From Bacillota bacterium (GTDB lineage: Bacteria > Bacillota > Clostridia > Clostridiales > Clostridiaceae): a stretch of DNA of 34,618 nt. The position numbers were made by a program, and so were the translations under genes. Location: assembly GCA_023424785.1 (NCBI GenBank), contig JAFADP010000198.1, forward strand, positions 1-34,618. Reading direction: 5' to 3'. Shown in pieces: positions 17,096 through 26,806 of this stretch. Position 1 is the first letter of the stretch, and the number at the start of each line of letters is the position of its first letter. The notes beneath the pieces were generated by a model. The model was not told where the DNA came from, made no database searches, and was given only the letters and a program-made list of their open reading frames with translations.

Positions 17096-20000
17096 ATGAA
17101 TAGGGGCAATTTGATTGATATTTTAAAAGAAAGAATTTTAGTACTTGATGGTGCTATGGGCACAAGTATTCAAGGATTTTTATTAAAAGAAGAAGATTAT
17201 AGGGGCGAGTTACTTAAGGATTTTCATAAAGAACAAAAAGGAAATAATGATTTATTATCTATAACTAAGCCAGAAGTAATAAAGGAAATTCATAGATCTT
17301 TTTTAGAAGCAGGAGCAGATATAATAGAAACAAATACTTTTAATTCTACATCAATATCTCAAGAAGATTATGATTTAGTTAACTTAGTTTATGAATTAAA
17401 TTATAAATCAGCATTACTTGCAAGAGAATTGGCAGATGAGTTTACTGCTAAGAATCCTAATAAACCAAGATTTGTAGCAGGATCTATTGGACCTACAAAT
17501 AAAACAGCATCTTTATCACCAGATGTTGAGAATCCAGGATATAGAAATATTACTTTTGATGACCTTGTAGATGCATATAGTGAACAAATATCGGCACTTA
17601 TGGATGGTGGAATAGATTGTTTATTAATAGAAACAATATTTGATACTTTAAATGCTAGAGCAGCTATATATGCGGCAAATAAGGTATATAGGGAAAGAGG
17701 TAAACATCTTCCTATAATGATTTCTGGAACATTAACAGATAAATCAGGAAGAACTCTTTCAGGACAAAAATTAGATGCATTTGCGCAATCTATTAGGAAT
17801 GAAAATGTTATATCTATAGGATTAAATTGTTCGTTTGGATGTGCAGATTTAATACCATTTATTAAAGAATTATCAAGAACACAAGACATGTATATATCAG
17901 TATATCCTAATGCAGGTCTTCCTAATATTTTAGGTGAGTATGACGAACATCCAGATATAACAGCAGGATACATAGAACAATTAGCAAAAGATAAAAATGT
18001 TAATATAGTGGGTGGCTGTTGTGGAACAACTCCAGAGCATATAAGAAAAATAAGTGAAAAAGTTAATGGGTTAGAGCCAAGACAAATTCCAAACATAGAA
18101 AAGGAAAGTATTTATTGTGGGCTTGAAATGGTTAAAAGCAATAAAGAAAGTAATTTTATAAATGTTGGTGAAAGAACTAATGTTGCAGGTTCTGCTAAAT
18201 TTGCAAGACTTATAAGAGAAAAGAAGTATGAAGAAGCTATAGATATTGCAAAGCATCAAGTGGAAAATGGAGCTCAAATAATAGATGTTAACTTTGATGA
18301 TGGATTACTTGATAGTGAAAAAGAGATGGATTATTTCCTAAAACTTATAGCTTCTGAACCAGATGTATCTTCAAGACCTATTATGATAGATTCTTCAAGA
18401 TGGAATGTAATAGAAGCTGGTCTTAAGAGTATACAAGGAAAGCCAATTGTAAATTCAATATCTCTTAAAAATGGGGAAGAAGAATTTCTTCATCATGCAG
18501 CTATAATTAAGGATTTTGGGGCAGCTGTAGTAGTAATGGCTTTTGATGAGATTGGGCAGGCAGATACTTATGAAAGAAAAATAGAAATTTGTAAGAGAGC
18601 TTATGATTTATTGGTAAATAAGTTAAATTTCCCACCACAAGATATAATATTTGATCCTAATATATTAGCTGTAGCAACAGGAATAGAAGAGCATGATAAC
18701 TATGCAGTAGATTATATAAATGCTGTAAGATGGATAAAAGAAAATCTTCCATATGCTAAGGTCTCAGGAGGAGTTTCAAATCTTTCATTCTCATTTAGGG
18801 GAAATAATACTATTAGGGAGGCAATGCATTCAGTATTCTTATATCATGCTATTGAAGCAGGAATGGATATGGGGATAGTAAATCCAGGAATGATACAAAT
18901 ATATGATGACATTCCAAAAGATTTATTAGAACTTGTTGAAGATGTAGTATTAAATAGACGTAAGGATGCAGCAGAAAGATTACTTAGTAAGGCTGAAGAC
19001 TTTAAACAAGGGAATGCTAAAGTTGAAACCAATAAAAATGAATGGAGAGAAAATTCTGTAGAAGAAAGATTAAGCTATTCATTAGTTAAAGGTATTACTG
19101 AATTTATAGATGAAGATTTAGAAGAAGCAGTTAAAAAATATTCAAAAGCACTTGAAATAATAGAAGGACCACTAATGGCTGGTATGACAAAGGTGGGAGA
19201 TTTATTTGGAGACGGAAAAATGTTTCTTCCTCAGGTTGTAAAGTCAGCTAGGGTTATGAAGAAAGCAGTAGCATTTTTACTTCCTTATATAGAAAAGGAG
19301 AAGGAAGAAGGAGAAGCATCTAAAGCAGGTAAAATTCTTTTAGCTACAGTTAAAGGAGATGTTCATGATATAGGTAAAAATATCGTTGGTGTTGTACTTG
19401 CATGTAATAATTTTGAAGTTATAGATTTAGGAGTTATGACTCCATGTGAAGATATTATTGAAACAGCAATTAAGGAAAATGTAGATGTAATAGGCTTAAG
19501 TGGTCTTATAACACCTTCATTAGATGAAATGATTAATGTTGCTTCTGAAATGGAGAAAAGAGAGCTTAACATTCCTATAATAATAGGAGGGGCCACAACA
19601 TCTAAAATGCATACAGCATTAAAAATAGATCCTAAATATAGTGGGCCAATAATTTATGGCCATGATGCTTCAAAAACAGTTGAAATAAGTAAGAGTCTTT
19701 TAGGAAAAAATAAAGAAGAATTTATTAAATCTATTAAGGATGACTATGAAAATATAAGAAGTAATTATAATAAAGTTGAAAGAAAAATGGTTACTTTAAA
19801 AGAAGCAAGAAAAAATAGTTTTAATATAGATTGGAATAGTAGAGAAATAAATAAGCCTAACTTTGTTGGAATAAAGGAAATAAATAATTATAAAGTTGCA
19901 GACTTAAGAAAGTATATAGATTGGACATTCTTCTTTATAGCATGGGAAATGAATAAAAAATATCCAGAGATACTTGAAGATGAAATTTATGGACAAGAAG

Positions 20001-20755
20001 CTAAAAAGTTATTTGATGATGCAAATAAAATGCTAGATTTTCTTGAAAAAGAAGAAGTTATAGATATAAAAGGTATATTAGGAATCTTTGAAGCAAACTC
20101 AAATGGTGATAATATTGAGCTTTATAATGAAAATGGAGAAGTATTAACTACATTTAATTTATTTAGACAACAAAAGGTTCAAAAAGATAATAAATACTTA
20201 TGTTTATCAGACTTTATTGCACCTAAAGAATTAAATAAAAAAGATTATGTAGGTAGCTTTATTGTAACGGCAGGACTTGGAGCAGATGAGTATTCTAAGA
20301 AGCTAGAAGCAGAGGGAGACACATATGGTTCTATTATGATTAAGCTAGTATGTGATAGATTGGCAGAAGCTTTTGCAGAAAAACTTCATGAAGATGTTAG
20401 AAAAAGTTATTGGGGTTATGCAAAAGATGAAAATCTAAGTATGGAAGAGATGTTTAAAGATTGTTACAGAGGTATAAGGCCAGCCTTTGGATATTCATCA
20501 CTTATTGACCAAAGTCAGATGAAAAGATTATTTAATATTTTAGATGTAGAAAATAAAATAGGTGTTAAGCTTACAGAAAGCCATATGATAGATCCAGTAT
20601 CTTCAGTATGTGGATTATACTTTGCTTCACAAGATTCAAGATATTTTGATGCAAATATAATTAACAAGGATCAAGCTGAAGATTATGCAAAAAGATGTGG
20701 ATGGACAATAGAAGAGTTGGAGAAAGCGTTGCCTAATATATTATGTTATAAGTAG
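17096..20755 (+). CDS. metH: Cobalamin-dependent methionine synthase
   Basis: A full-length 1219-residue MetH, which moves a methyl group from methyltetrahydrofolate to homocysteine through cobalamin. Domains in order: homocysteine-binding barrel (about 1-325) with zinc cysteines C245 and C308/C309; pterin-binding barrel (about 350-610, NVGERTNVAGSAKF); cobalamin cap and Rossmann domains (about 650-890) with DVHDIG, where H757 is the cobalt ligand, plus SGLITPS and GGATTS; and the reactivation domain (about 920-1219) with RGIRPAFGY (1125-1133) for S-adenosylmethionine. Length is close to the E. coli enzyme. AGGAG precedes the ATG. It stands alone between a promoter and a terminator, with no cobalamin riboswitch upstream. 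Confidence 0.96.
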   Translation: MNRGNLIDILKERILVLDGAMGTSIQGFLLKEEDYRGELLKDFHKEQKGNNDLLSITKPEVIKEIHRSFLEAGADIIETNTFNSTSISQEDYDLVNLVYELNYKSALLARELADEFTAKNPNKPRFVAGSIGPTNKTASLSPDVENPGYRNITFDDLVDAYSEQISALMDGGIDCLLIETIFDTLNARAAIYAANKVYRERGKHLPIMISGTLTDKSGRTLSGQKLDAFAQSIRNENVISIGLNCSFGCADLIPFIKELSRTQDMYISVYPNAGLPNILGEYDEHPDITAGYIEQLAKDKNVNIVGGCCGTTPEHIRKISEKVNGLEPRQIPNIEKESIYCGLEMVKSNKESNFINVGERTNVAGSAKFARLIREKKYEEAIDIAKHQVENGAQIIDVNFDDGLLDSEKEMDYFLKLIASEPDVSSRPIMIDSSRWNVIEAGLKSIQGKPIVNSISLKNGEEEFLHHAAIIKDFGAAVVVMAFDEIGQADTYERKIEICKRAYDLLVNKLNFPPQDIIFDPNILAVATGIEEHDNYAVDYINAVRWIKENLPYAKVSGGVSNLSFSFRGNNTIREAMHSVFLYHAIEAGMDMGIVNPGMIQIYDDIPKDLLELVEDVVLNRRKDAAERLLSKAEDFKQGNAKVETNKNEWRENSVEERLSYSLVKGITEFIDEDLEEAVKKYSKALEIIEGPLMAGMTKVGDLFGDGKMFLPQVVKSARVMKKAVAFLLPYIEKEKEEGEASKAGKILLATVKGDVHDIGKNIVGVVLACNNFEVIDLGVMTPCEDIIETAIKENVDVIGLSGLITPSLDEMINVASEMEKRELNIPIIIGGATTSKMHTALKIDPKYSGPIIYGHDASKTVEISKSLLGKNKEEFIKSIKDDYENIRSNYNKVERKMVTLKEARKNSFNIDWNSREINKPNFVGIKEINNYKVADLRKYIDWTFFFIAWEMNKKYPEILEDEIYGQEAKKLFDDANKMLDFLEKEEVIDIKGILGIFEANSNGDNIELYNENGEVLTTFNLFRQQKVQKDNKYLCLSDFIAPKELNKKDYVGSFIVTAGLGADEYSKKLEAEGDTYGSIMIKLVCDRLAEAFAEKLHEDVRKSYWGYAKDENLSMEEMFKDCYRGIRPAFGYSSLIDQSQMKRLFNILDVENKIGVKLTESHMIDPVSSVCGLYFASQDSRYFDANIINKDQAEDYAKRCGWTIEELEKALPNILCYK

Positions 20756-20762
20756 ATAGAAG

Positions 20763-20805
20763 AAGGTGTTTGATGTGACAAAAGGTCATATTAAACACCT
20801 TATTT
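20763..20805 (+). terminator. Terminator of metH
   Basis: AAGGTGTTTGATGTGAC (20763-20779) pairs with GTCATATTAAACACCTT (20785-20801), with a few mismatches, followed by ATTTATTTT. Confidence 0.8.
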
Positions 20806-20888
20806 ATTTTAATAATATCATCTATACTTATTGGTAGAAGTAAAAGGGTTAAAAATATATACCATATTTATATAAATTTAACATAGTA

Positions 20889-20918
20889 TTTACAATTAAA
20901 GGTTATAATTAATAGAAT
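20889..20918 (+). promoter_or_regulatory. Possible promoter of the P-type ATPase
   Basis: TTTACA (20889-20894), an 18-base spacer and TAGAAT (20913-20918). The match is moderate. Confidence 0.35.
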
Positions 20919-20960
20919 ATAGTAAAAATTATTTACCATGAAATGGGGTGTATGTTAAAT

Positions 20961-23282
20961 ATGAATATAAGCGAAGAAATTAAAGGGCTGACGGATAAAG
21001 AAATACAAGATAGAAAAGAAAAAGGTCAAGTAAATATTACTGATGATAGAAATACAAAAACAAATTGGGAAATAGTTAGTGAAAATATATTTACCTTATT
21101 TAATTTATTTAATTTTCTTATAGCAGTAGCATTAACTTTAGTTGGAGCATATTCTAACTTAGCTTTTATGCTTGTTATTATTTTAAATGTTACTATTGGA
21201 ATTGTACAAGAAATTAATGCAAAGAATATGGTAGAGAAATTATCAGTATTAACTATATCTAAAGTAGATGTAATAAGAAATGGGGAGTTAAGTAAAATAA
21301 ATGTTGATGAAATAGTTTTAGATGATATAACTGTACTTAGTATGGGAAATCAAATATCATCTGATTCAATTGTTATAGATGGAAAAGTAGAGGTAAATGA
21401 ATCTTTGCTTACAGGAGAGTCTGATATTATAGTAAAAATACCTGGAGATAAACTATTTTCAGGAAGTTATGTTGTAAGTGGAAAATGCTATGCTAAAGTT
21501 GAAAAAGTGGGAAAGGACAATTTTGCAACACAAATTGCCTTAAAATCTAAGAAACATAAAAAGCTACAATCTGAATTATTAAATTCTATGAGAAAAGTAA
21601 CAAAGATTACAAGCTTTATAATAATACCAGTAGGAATTTTATTATTTGTTCAGGCTTATTTTTTTAGAGGAGACATAGTAAAAGAATCTGTAATTTCAAC
21701 TTCAGCAGCATTACTTGGCATGTTGCCTAAGGGATTAGTTTTATTAATTAGTATTTCTCTTGCAACAGGAGTAATGAAATTGGCAAAGAAAAAAGTATTA
21801 GTGCAAGACCTATATAGTGTAGAGGCTTTAGCCCATGTAGACACTTTATGTTTAGATAAGACTGGTACTATTACAGAAGGAAAAATGAAAGTTTCTAATG
21901 TGGATATATTTAATAATGAATTAATGCCATTATCAGTACATAGTGCTTTAAGTGCATTTGTTAATGAAATGGGAGATAACAATGCTACCTTTGAAGCTTT
22001 AAAGGATTATTTTAAAGGTGATGATAAGTTTGAAGTAATAGATAAAGTAACTTTTTCATCAGAAAGAAAGTGGAGTTCAATTACATTTAAAGAGATAGGC
22101 TCAATTATTATTGGTGCTCCTGAGAGATTAATAGAGAAAAGTGGTTTTGTAATGCCAGAAGAAAAAATTCAACTACAAAAGGATGGAAAAAGAATTTTAC
22201 TTTTAGGATATTCTAAGGAAGAGGTAAAAGATTTAGTATTACCAGAACTTAATATAATTGCAACTATAGAATTGAGTGATCCATTAAGAAAAAATGCTAA
22301 GGAAATGTTAGGATTCTTTAAAAATGAAGGAGTAGATGTAAAAGTAATTTCAGGAGATAATCCAATAACAGTATCAAGTATTGCTAAGCAAGCAGGTCTT
22401 GAAGATTATGATTCATATATAGATTTATCAACATTAAAATCTGATGATGAAATAATTGATATAGTTGATAAGTATAGTATATTTGCAAGAGTATCACCAG
22501 ATCAAAAATGCTTACTAGTAAAAGCACTTCAAGAAAAGGGGCATACTGTAGCTATGACTGGAGATGGAGTAAATGATGTTATTGCATTAAGGCAAGCAGA
22601 TTGTAGCATTACGCTTCCAGAAGCTAGTGATGTAGCAAAACAGGTATCTCAAATAGTACTTCTAAATTCGGATTTTAGTGTATTAAAAGATGTTTTAATG
22701 GAAGGTAGAAGAGTAGTAAATAACATTACAAGTGTTGCAAGAATTTTCTTTATTAAGACATTATACTCTGTAATGCTGTCAGTATTAAATATTATAACTT
22801 GTACTGCATTTCCATTTATACCAATACAAATAACATTAATAGATTTAGTTATTGAGGGATACACTTCATTTTTTATATCATTTGAACCAAATGGAAAAAG
22901 AATAAAAGAGCCATTTTTAAAGAGTGTATTAAGAAATGCTTTTCCATATTCATTAGCTATAATAATTAATATAATAATTCTTTATTTTGCAGCACCAGTA
23001 TTAAGTATTGAAATAAATGAATTATATACAATGATGTACTATATTATTGGAGCAACTAGTATATTAGCAGTAATTAAAGTATGTAGGCCATTTAATAAAC
23101 TTCGTGTATTCCTATTTAGTACAACAGCAATAGGATTTTTTGTAGCAACTATATTATTTAAGAATTTACTACATTTAAGTAGTTTAAGCATTAAACAAGT
23201 AATAATACTTTTAATACTTATATTAGTAGAGATACTTTATGAAAAAACAAGAAAAAAGATAAAGCCTTTAAATTTGGCTTAA
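20961..23282 (+). CDS. Cation-transporting P-type ATPase (HAD-IC family)
   Basis: A P-type ATPase of about 773 residues. Actuator motif LTGES (150-154), phosphorylation motif DKTGT (299-303) and hinge TGDGVNDV are intact, so it should form the aspartyl phosphate at D299. Ten hydrophobic helices fit the P2/P3-like layout, without heavy-metal-binding repeats. In helix 4 the usual PEGL is PKGL (256-259). The general layout recalls CtpE-type Ca2+ pumps; the ion is uncertain. I prefer ATG at 20961 because GGGGTG (20945-20950) could serve as its ribosome site; ATGs at 20943 and 20952 are in frame alternatives. A terminator follows and the gene appears monocistronic. Confidence 0.88.
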   Translation: MNISEEIKGLTDKEIQDRKEKGQVNITDDRNTKTNWEIVSENIFTLFNLFNFLIAVALTLVGAYSNLAFMLVIILNVTIGIVQEINAKNMVEKLSVLTISKVDVIRNGELSKINVDEIVLDDITVLSMGNQISSDSIVIDGKVEVNESLLTGESDIIVKIPGDKLFSGSYVVSGKCYAKVEKVGKDNFATQIALKSKKHKKLQSELLNSMRKVTKITSFIIIPVGILLFVQAYFFRGDIVKESVISTSAALLGMLPKGLVLLISISLATGVMKLAKKKVLVQDLYSVEALAHVDTLCLDKTGTITEGKMKVSNVDIFNNELMPLSVHSALSAFVNEMGDNNATFEALKDYFKGDDKFEVIDKVTFSSERKWSSITFKEIGSIIIGAPERLIEKSGFVMPEEKIQLQKDGKRILLLGYSKEEVKDLVLPELNIIATIELSDPLRKNAKEMLGFFKNEGVDVKVISGDNPITVSSIAKQAGLEDYDSYIDLSTLKSDDEIIDIVDKYSIFARVSPDQKCLLVKALQEKGHTVAMTGDGVNDVIALRQADCSITLPEASDVAKQVSQIVLLNSDFSVLKDVLMEGRRVVNNITSVARIFFIKTLYSVMLSVLNIITCTAFPFIPIQITLIDLVIEGYTSFFISFEPNGKRIKEPFLKSVLRNAFPYSLAIIINIIILYFAAPVLSIEINELYTMMYYIIGATSILAVIKVCRPFNKLRVFLFSTTAIGFFVATILFKNLLHLSSLSIKQVIILLILILVEILYEKTRKKIKPLNLA

Positions 23283-23291
23283 TAAAAAAAT

Positions 23292-23317
23292 AAGTGGATA
23301 AATGAATTTATCCACTT
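23292..23317. terminator. Terminator after the P-type ATPase
   Basis: AAGTGGATAAA (23292-23302) pairs perfectly with TTTATCCACTT (23307-23317). It is preceded by a run of A and followed by TAATT, so it may work in both directions. Confidence 0.75.
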
Positions 23318-23513
23318 TAATTAAGCATATTCACTTTTTTAATACATATTACTATTATCGGTTTTTAAAAAATTATATGTAATATTAAAATATTAATAAT
23401 TTATTGTAGATAAAAATTAAGGAATTAATATTTAACTTGTTAAAATATATACAATGATTAATATTTATAATATTATTTTACATGTGTAAAATTATATTAT
23501 AAAGGAGATAATT

Positions 23514-24917
23514 ATGTCAGATAATAATAACAAAAAAATTATGTGGTATAGCCTTGCCTTTATGGCATTCTCAGGGGTTTGGGGATTTGGTAATGTTATC
23601 AACGGATTTTCTGAGTATAATGGGTTACAAGCAATAGGAGCATGGATATTAATATTTGCTATATATTTTATTCCATATGCTTTAATGGTAGGAGAACTAG
23701 GTTCAGCATTTAAAGAATGTGGTGGTGGAGTTAGTTCATGGATAAATGAGACTATAGGGCCAAGACTTGCATATTATGCAGGATGGACTTACTGGGTTGT
23801 ACATATGCCTTACTTATCACAAAAGCCAAATAATTTTATGGTAGCTACAAGTTGGGCAATATTCCAAGATAAAAGAATTAGTAATATGAATACAACAGTA
23901 TTACAAATAATATGTTTAGGAATATTTTTATTAGCATTATATATAGCATCAAAAGGATTAAATATATTAAAGAAATTAGCGACATTAGCTGGTTCATCAA
24001 TGTTTATAATGTCAATATTATTTATATTATTAATGATGGCAGCACCAGCTATAACAAATGCTCCACTAAATCAAATTGATTGGTCATGGAGTAGTTTTAT
24101 TCCTAAATTTGATATATTATTTATTACAAATATTTCGATTTTAGTATTTGCAGTTGGTGGATGTGAAAAAATTTCACCATACGTAAATGAAATGAAAGAT
24201 CCAGCAAAAGGGTTTTCAAAAGGAATGATTGCTTTAGCAGTTATGGTTGCTGTAACAGCAATATTAGGTACTATTTCATTAGGAATGATGATAGATTCTA
24301 ATAATATTCCAAGTGATTTAATGACAAATGGAGCATATTATGCATTTCAAAAGCTAGGTGAATATTACAATCTAGGTAACTTATTTGTAATAGCATATGC
24401 AGTTACAAATATGATTGGTCAATTTGCAGTATTAATTATATCTATAGATGCACCATTACGTATGCTTCTTGATAGTGGAGATAGAAATTATATACCAGAA
24501 AAATTATTCGTAAAGAATAAAGCTGGAGCGTATATAAATGGACATAAGTTAATATTAGTAATTGTATCAATATTAATAATAGTTCCTGCTTTTGGTATTG
24601 GAAGTGTTGATGAATTAGTTAAATGGCTTGTAAAATTAAACTCTGTATGTATGCCATTACGTTATTTATGGGTATTTATAGCATATATAGCTTTAAAGAA
24701 AGTTGGAGAAAAGTTTAATAGAGAATATTACTTTGTTAAGAATAGAATATTAGGTATAATTATAGGAGTATGGTGTTTTGTATTTACTGCATTTGCATGT
24801 ATTGGTGGTATGTATTCAGAAGATACATTCCAATTAGTATTAAATATTTTAACACCAGTATTATTAGTACTTTTAGGATTAATATTACCTTACTTTGCAA
24901 AGAAAAATAATAAATAA
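23514..24917 (+). CDS. APC-family amino acid permease or antiporter
   Basis: A 467-residue permease of the APC superfamily with about 12 hydrophobic helices. The start (MAFSGVWGFGNVING) and YFIPYALMVGELGSAF fit the glutamate/GABA-antiporter-like branch, as does NEMKDPAKGFSKGM after helix 6. It would move an amino acid or exchange it for its product. The ribosome site AAAGGAG lies upstream of ATG 23514. An unrecognised 201-residue gene follows after 16 bases, so the two are probably co-transcribed. It is only distantly like the permease at the left end of the window. Substrate is not known. Confidence 0.87.
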   Translation: MSDNNNKKIMWYSLAFMAFSGVWGFGNVINGFSEYNGLQAIGAWILIFAIYFIPYALMVGELGSAFKECGGGVSSWINETIGPRLAYYAGWTYWVVHMPYLSQKPNNFMVATSWAIFQDKRISNMNTTVLQIICLGIFLLALYIASKGLNILKKLATLAGSSMFIMSILFILLMMAAPAITNAPLNQIDWSWSSFIPKFDILFITNISILVFAVGGCEKISPYVNEMKDPAKGFSKGMIALAVMVAVTAILGTISLGMMIDSNNIPSDLMTNGAYYAFQKLGEYYNLGNLFVIAYAVTNMIGQFAVLIISIDAPLRMLLDSGDRNYIPEKLFVKNKAGAYINGHKLILVIVSILIIVPAFGIGSVDELVKWLVKLNSVCMPLRYLWVFIAYIALKKVGEKFNREYYFVKNRILGIIIGVWCFVFTAFACIGGMYSEDTFQLVLNILTPVLLVLLGLILPYFAKKNNK

Positions 24918-24933
24918 AGAAAGTGAGAGAATT

Positions 24934-25539
24934 ATGGATAAAAATTTAGAGGGTTTAAATGCAGAAGAATTATATAGAGAGCTATATGGTAAAGAATTAA
25001 ATACAAAAAAGAATATTCTAGAGTATATAGAAATAACCAAAATACTTAAAAAAGATCCTGTAGATGTTGATAGAATACAAGATACATATAATTTTATTTA
25101 TAACAACATAGAAAAGCTTAAAGCTAGTGTAAAACCTAATACTATAATGTATTTACAAAATCAACTTAAAGCACAACTAGGAAAATTCGTAGTTGATAAA
25201 GATCCTAAATTGGAGAATAGTTTTATTGAGTTCTTTAGAGAGGCATATCCATCAGGTGAGAGAAGAAAAGATTTTACTTGGGTTCTTATGGATATAAATA
25301 GTATAACAAATGAACAGATTTGGACTACATTAAAATATGTTAATAGAGAATGTTTAAATAATGATCTTATACTAGTTGATGAAGACATAGAAGATATTAT
25401 AGAGGTTATTAAAATTTTAGTAGCTAGAAATGATGTTAAATATATTAATCAAGTTAAAAGTTTAGAAGCTTTAATGAATGAATTAAATATAAAAATAGTA
25501 TGTAAGGATAATAAGTTTAAGTTAATAAAGAAGAAATAG
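24934..25539 (+). CDS. Unrecognised cytoplasmic protein in operon with the permease
   Basis: A 201-residue protein that I do not recognise. It has no signal peptide and no membrane helix. It is rich in charged residues and appears mostly helical, with leucine/isoleucine spacing that could pack as a helical repeat or bundle. The only aromatic-rich part is RRKDFTWVLMDINSITNEQIW near the middle. I chose ATG 24934, with GTGAGAG just upstream; an in-frame codon at 24895 lies within the permease gene and lacks a ribosome site. Sharing a transcript with the amino-acid permease suggests a linked role, such as control of transport, but nothing in the sequence proves it. Confidence 0.75.
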   Translation: MDKNLEGLNAEELYRELYGKELNTKKNILEYIEITKILKKDPVDVDRIQDTYNFIYNNIEKLKASVKPNTIMYLQNQLKAQLGKFVVDKDPKLENSFIEFFREAYPSGERRKDFTWVLMDINSITNEQIWTTLKYVNRECLNNDLILVDEDIEDIIEVIKILVARNDVKYINQVKSLEALMNELNIKIVCKDNKFKLIKKK

Positions 25540-25544
25540 ATTTT

Positions 25545-25576
25545 AAAGTGTTAAGACTATTAGTCTTAACACTTTT
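25545..25576 (+). terminator. Terminator of the permease operon
   Basis: AAAGTGTTAAGACT (25545-25558) pairs perfectly with AGTCTTAACACTTT (25562-25575), then TTCTT. Confidence 0.92.
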
Positions 25577-25687
25577 CTTAATTCTTAATATTTCAATGGT
25601 ATGTTTAAGGTAATGTCAATTTCTTTGTATCACATATTTTATTTTATGAGTAGTATAATATTAAAATTACTAAATTTGTGGTGAAAT

Positions 25688-26182
25688 ATGAGCTTTAATA
25701 GTTTAGAAGGAATTGATGAAATTTTAAGATATTTAGGATATGAGAAAAGTGATAATAGTGATGAGAATATAGATTCAAGTGATAATAATGATACAAATGA
25801 TTGTAAAGACTTAAATTTAGATATATTAGGTGGATTTCAAGATATGAGTCCATTATTATTTATAACAGTAGGAGAGTTACTAGAAAATATTATTGCAGGG
25901 CAGTTACCATTTAATATAGCTAATGCTGTTGCTAATTATATTATTCTTATAGGACAAATAATTGAAGCATATGGTACTCAACAAATTTATCAAGAATTTG
26001 GACCAGGAAGATACTATAATCCAGAGTTTAAAAATATAGATAATCCTATTTGTACCAATGAAGAAAAATCAAAAGAAGATAATTCTATAAATGAAATAAA
26101 AATAGAAATAAAGAAATTAATTTGTGATCTTAGAAATCTAACTAATAGAATAGATAAGTTAGAGAAGAACATAGAGAATTAA
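25688..26182 (+). CDS. Unrecognised protein, paralogue 1 of a tandem pair
   Basis: A 164-residue protein of unknown function. A short N-terminal helix with DEILRYLGY is followed by an acidic Asn/Asp/Ser linker (20-43). The core (about 44-120) contains ILGGFQDMSPLLF, a long hydrophobic stretch that could span the membrane or form a buried hairpin, and the motif FGPGRYYNPE (104-113). The tail is a short charged coiled coil ending RIDKLEKNIEN. The same plan is found in the next gene. GGTGA sits 5 bases before ATG. The hydrophobic core between variable charged ends suggests self-assembly or membrane association, but I cannot name a role. Confidence 0.78.
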   Translation: MSFNSLEGIDEILRYLGYEKSDNSDENIDSSDNNDTNDCKDLNLDILGGFQDMSPLLFITVGELLENIIAGQLPFNIANAVANYIILIGQIIEAYGTQQIYQEFGPGRYYNPEFKNIDNPICTNEEKSKEDNSINEIKIEIKKLICDLRNLTNRIDKLEKNIEN

Positions 26183-26201
26183 TATTTTTATTGAATATAT
26201 A

Positions 26202-26759
26202 ATGGATAATAATTTTGATGATATATTAAAGAGCTTTGGATATACAAGATGTAAAAAAAGAAAAAATGAAGCTTGTGATGACACAGATAAGAATAATTTT
26301 AGTACTAATTTTAATTATAAAACTATAGAAAATAAATGTAAGAATATGAACTCAGATATATTATTTGGATTTCAGGATATAGATCCTATGTTAATATTAG
26401 TACTAAGTGAGTTATTATCTAATGCTATATCAGGAGATTTACCATCAAGTTTATTAAATGCATATGGAAACTGGTTACAGCTTGTAGGACAAGTGATTGA
26501 GACATTTAATGCGCAACAACAATATTCAGAATCAGGGCCGGGATTGTACTATAGTCCAGAAAATAGAAATATATTTAATCCTTATTGTCCAAACGCATAT
26601 CCTGATAATGGGGTAGAAGATAGAGGGAGTAAATATAAAAAGCGTAGAAAATCCAGTAAGAAAAAAGATAATAATGAAATACAACAATTAAAGGAAGAAA
26701 TAAATATCTTAAAGAAAGAAATTAAAGAGTTAAGAGAACAAATATCTTCAAAGAATTAA
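26202..26759 (+). CDS. Unrecognised protein, paralogue 2 of a tandem pair
   Basis: A 185-residue paralogue of the preceding protein, 19 bases after it. It repeats the N-terminal motif (DDILKSFGY), a variable polar linker, the core with ILFGFQDIDPML (53-64), and SGPGLYYSPE (111-120). The core ends in NPYCPNAYP, where the partner has NPICTN. Its C-terminus is a longer, very basic and then acidic coiled coil (from about 140, many Lys, Glu and Leu). No ribosome site is visible before ATG 26202, so it may depend on translation of the first gene. Alignment by eye gives about 40% identity across the core and little elsewhere. Confidence 0.77.
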   Translation: MDNNFDDILKSFGYTRCKKRKNEACDDTDKNNFSTNFNYKTIENKCKNMNSDILFGFQDIDPMLILVLSELLSNAISGDLPSSLLNAYGNWLQLVGQVIETFNAQQQYSESGPGLYYSPENRNIFNPYCPNAYPDNGVEDRGSKYKKRRKSSKKKDNNEIQQLKEEINILKKEIKELREQISSKN

Positions 26760-26773
26760 GATTTTGTAGAAAG

Positions 26774-26806
26774 TAGCATTAGTGGTACTATATGCTAATT
26801 TTTATT
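26774..26806 (+). terminator. Probable terminator after the paralogue pair
   Basis: TAGCAT (26774-26779) pairs with ATGCTA (26792-26797), followed by ATTTTTATT. The stem is short. Confidence 0.55.

Noticed and set aside
17401..18096. Minus-strand reading frame of 231 codons inside metH
   Set aside because: It overlaps the well-conserved homocysteine domain and has no promoter or ribosome site of its own.
25642..25660. CATATTTTA upstream of the paralogue pair as a sporulation sigma-K -10 element, and TATAAT nearby
   Set aside because: The matching -35 is missing and such short A/T motifs are frequent by chance here; no sporulation claim is made.
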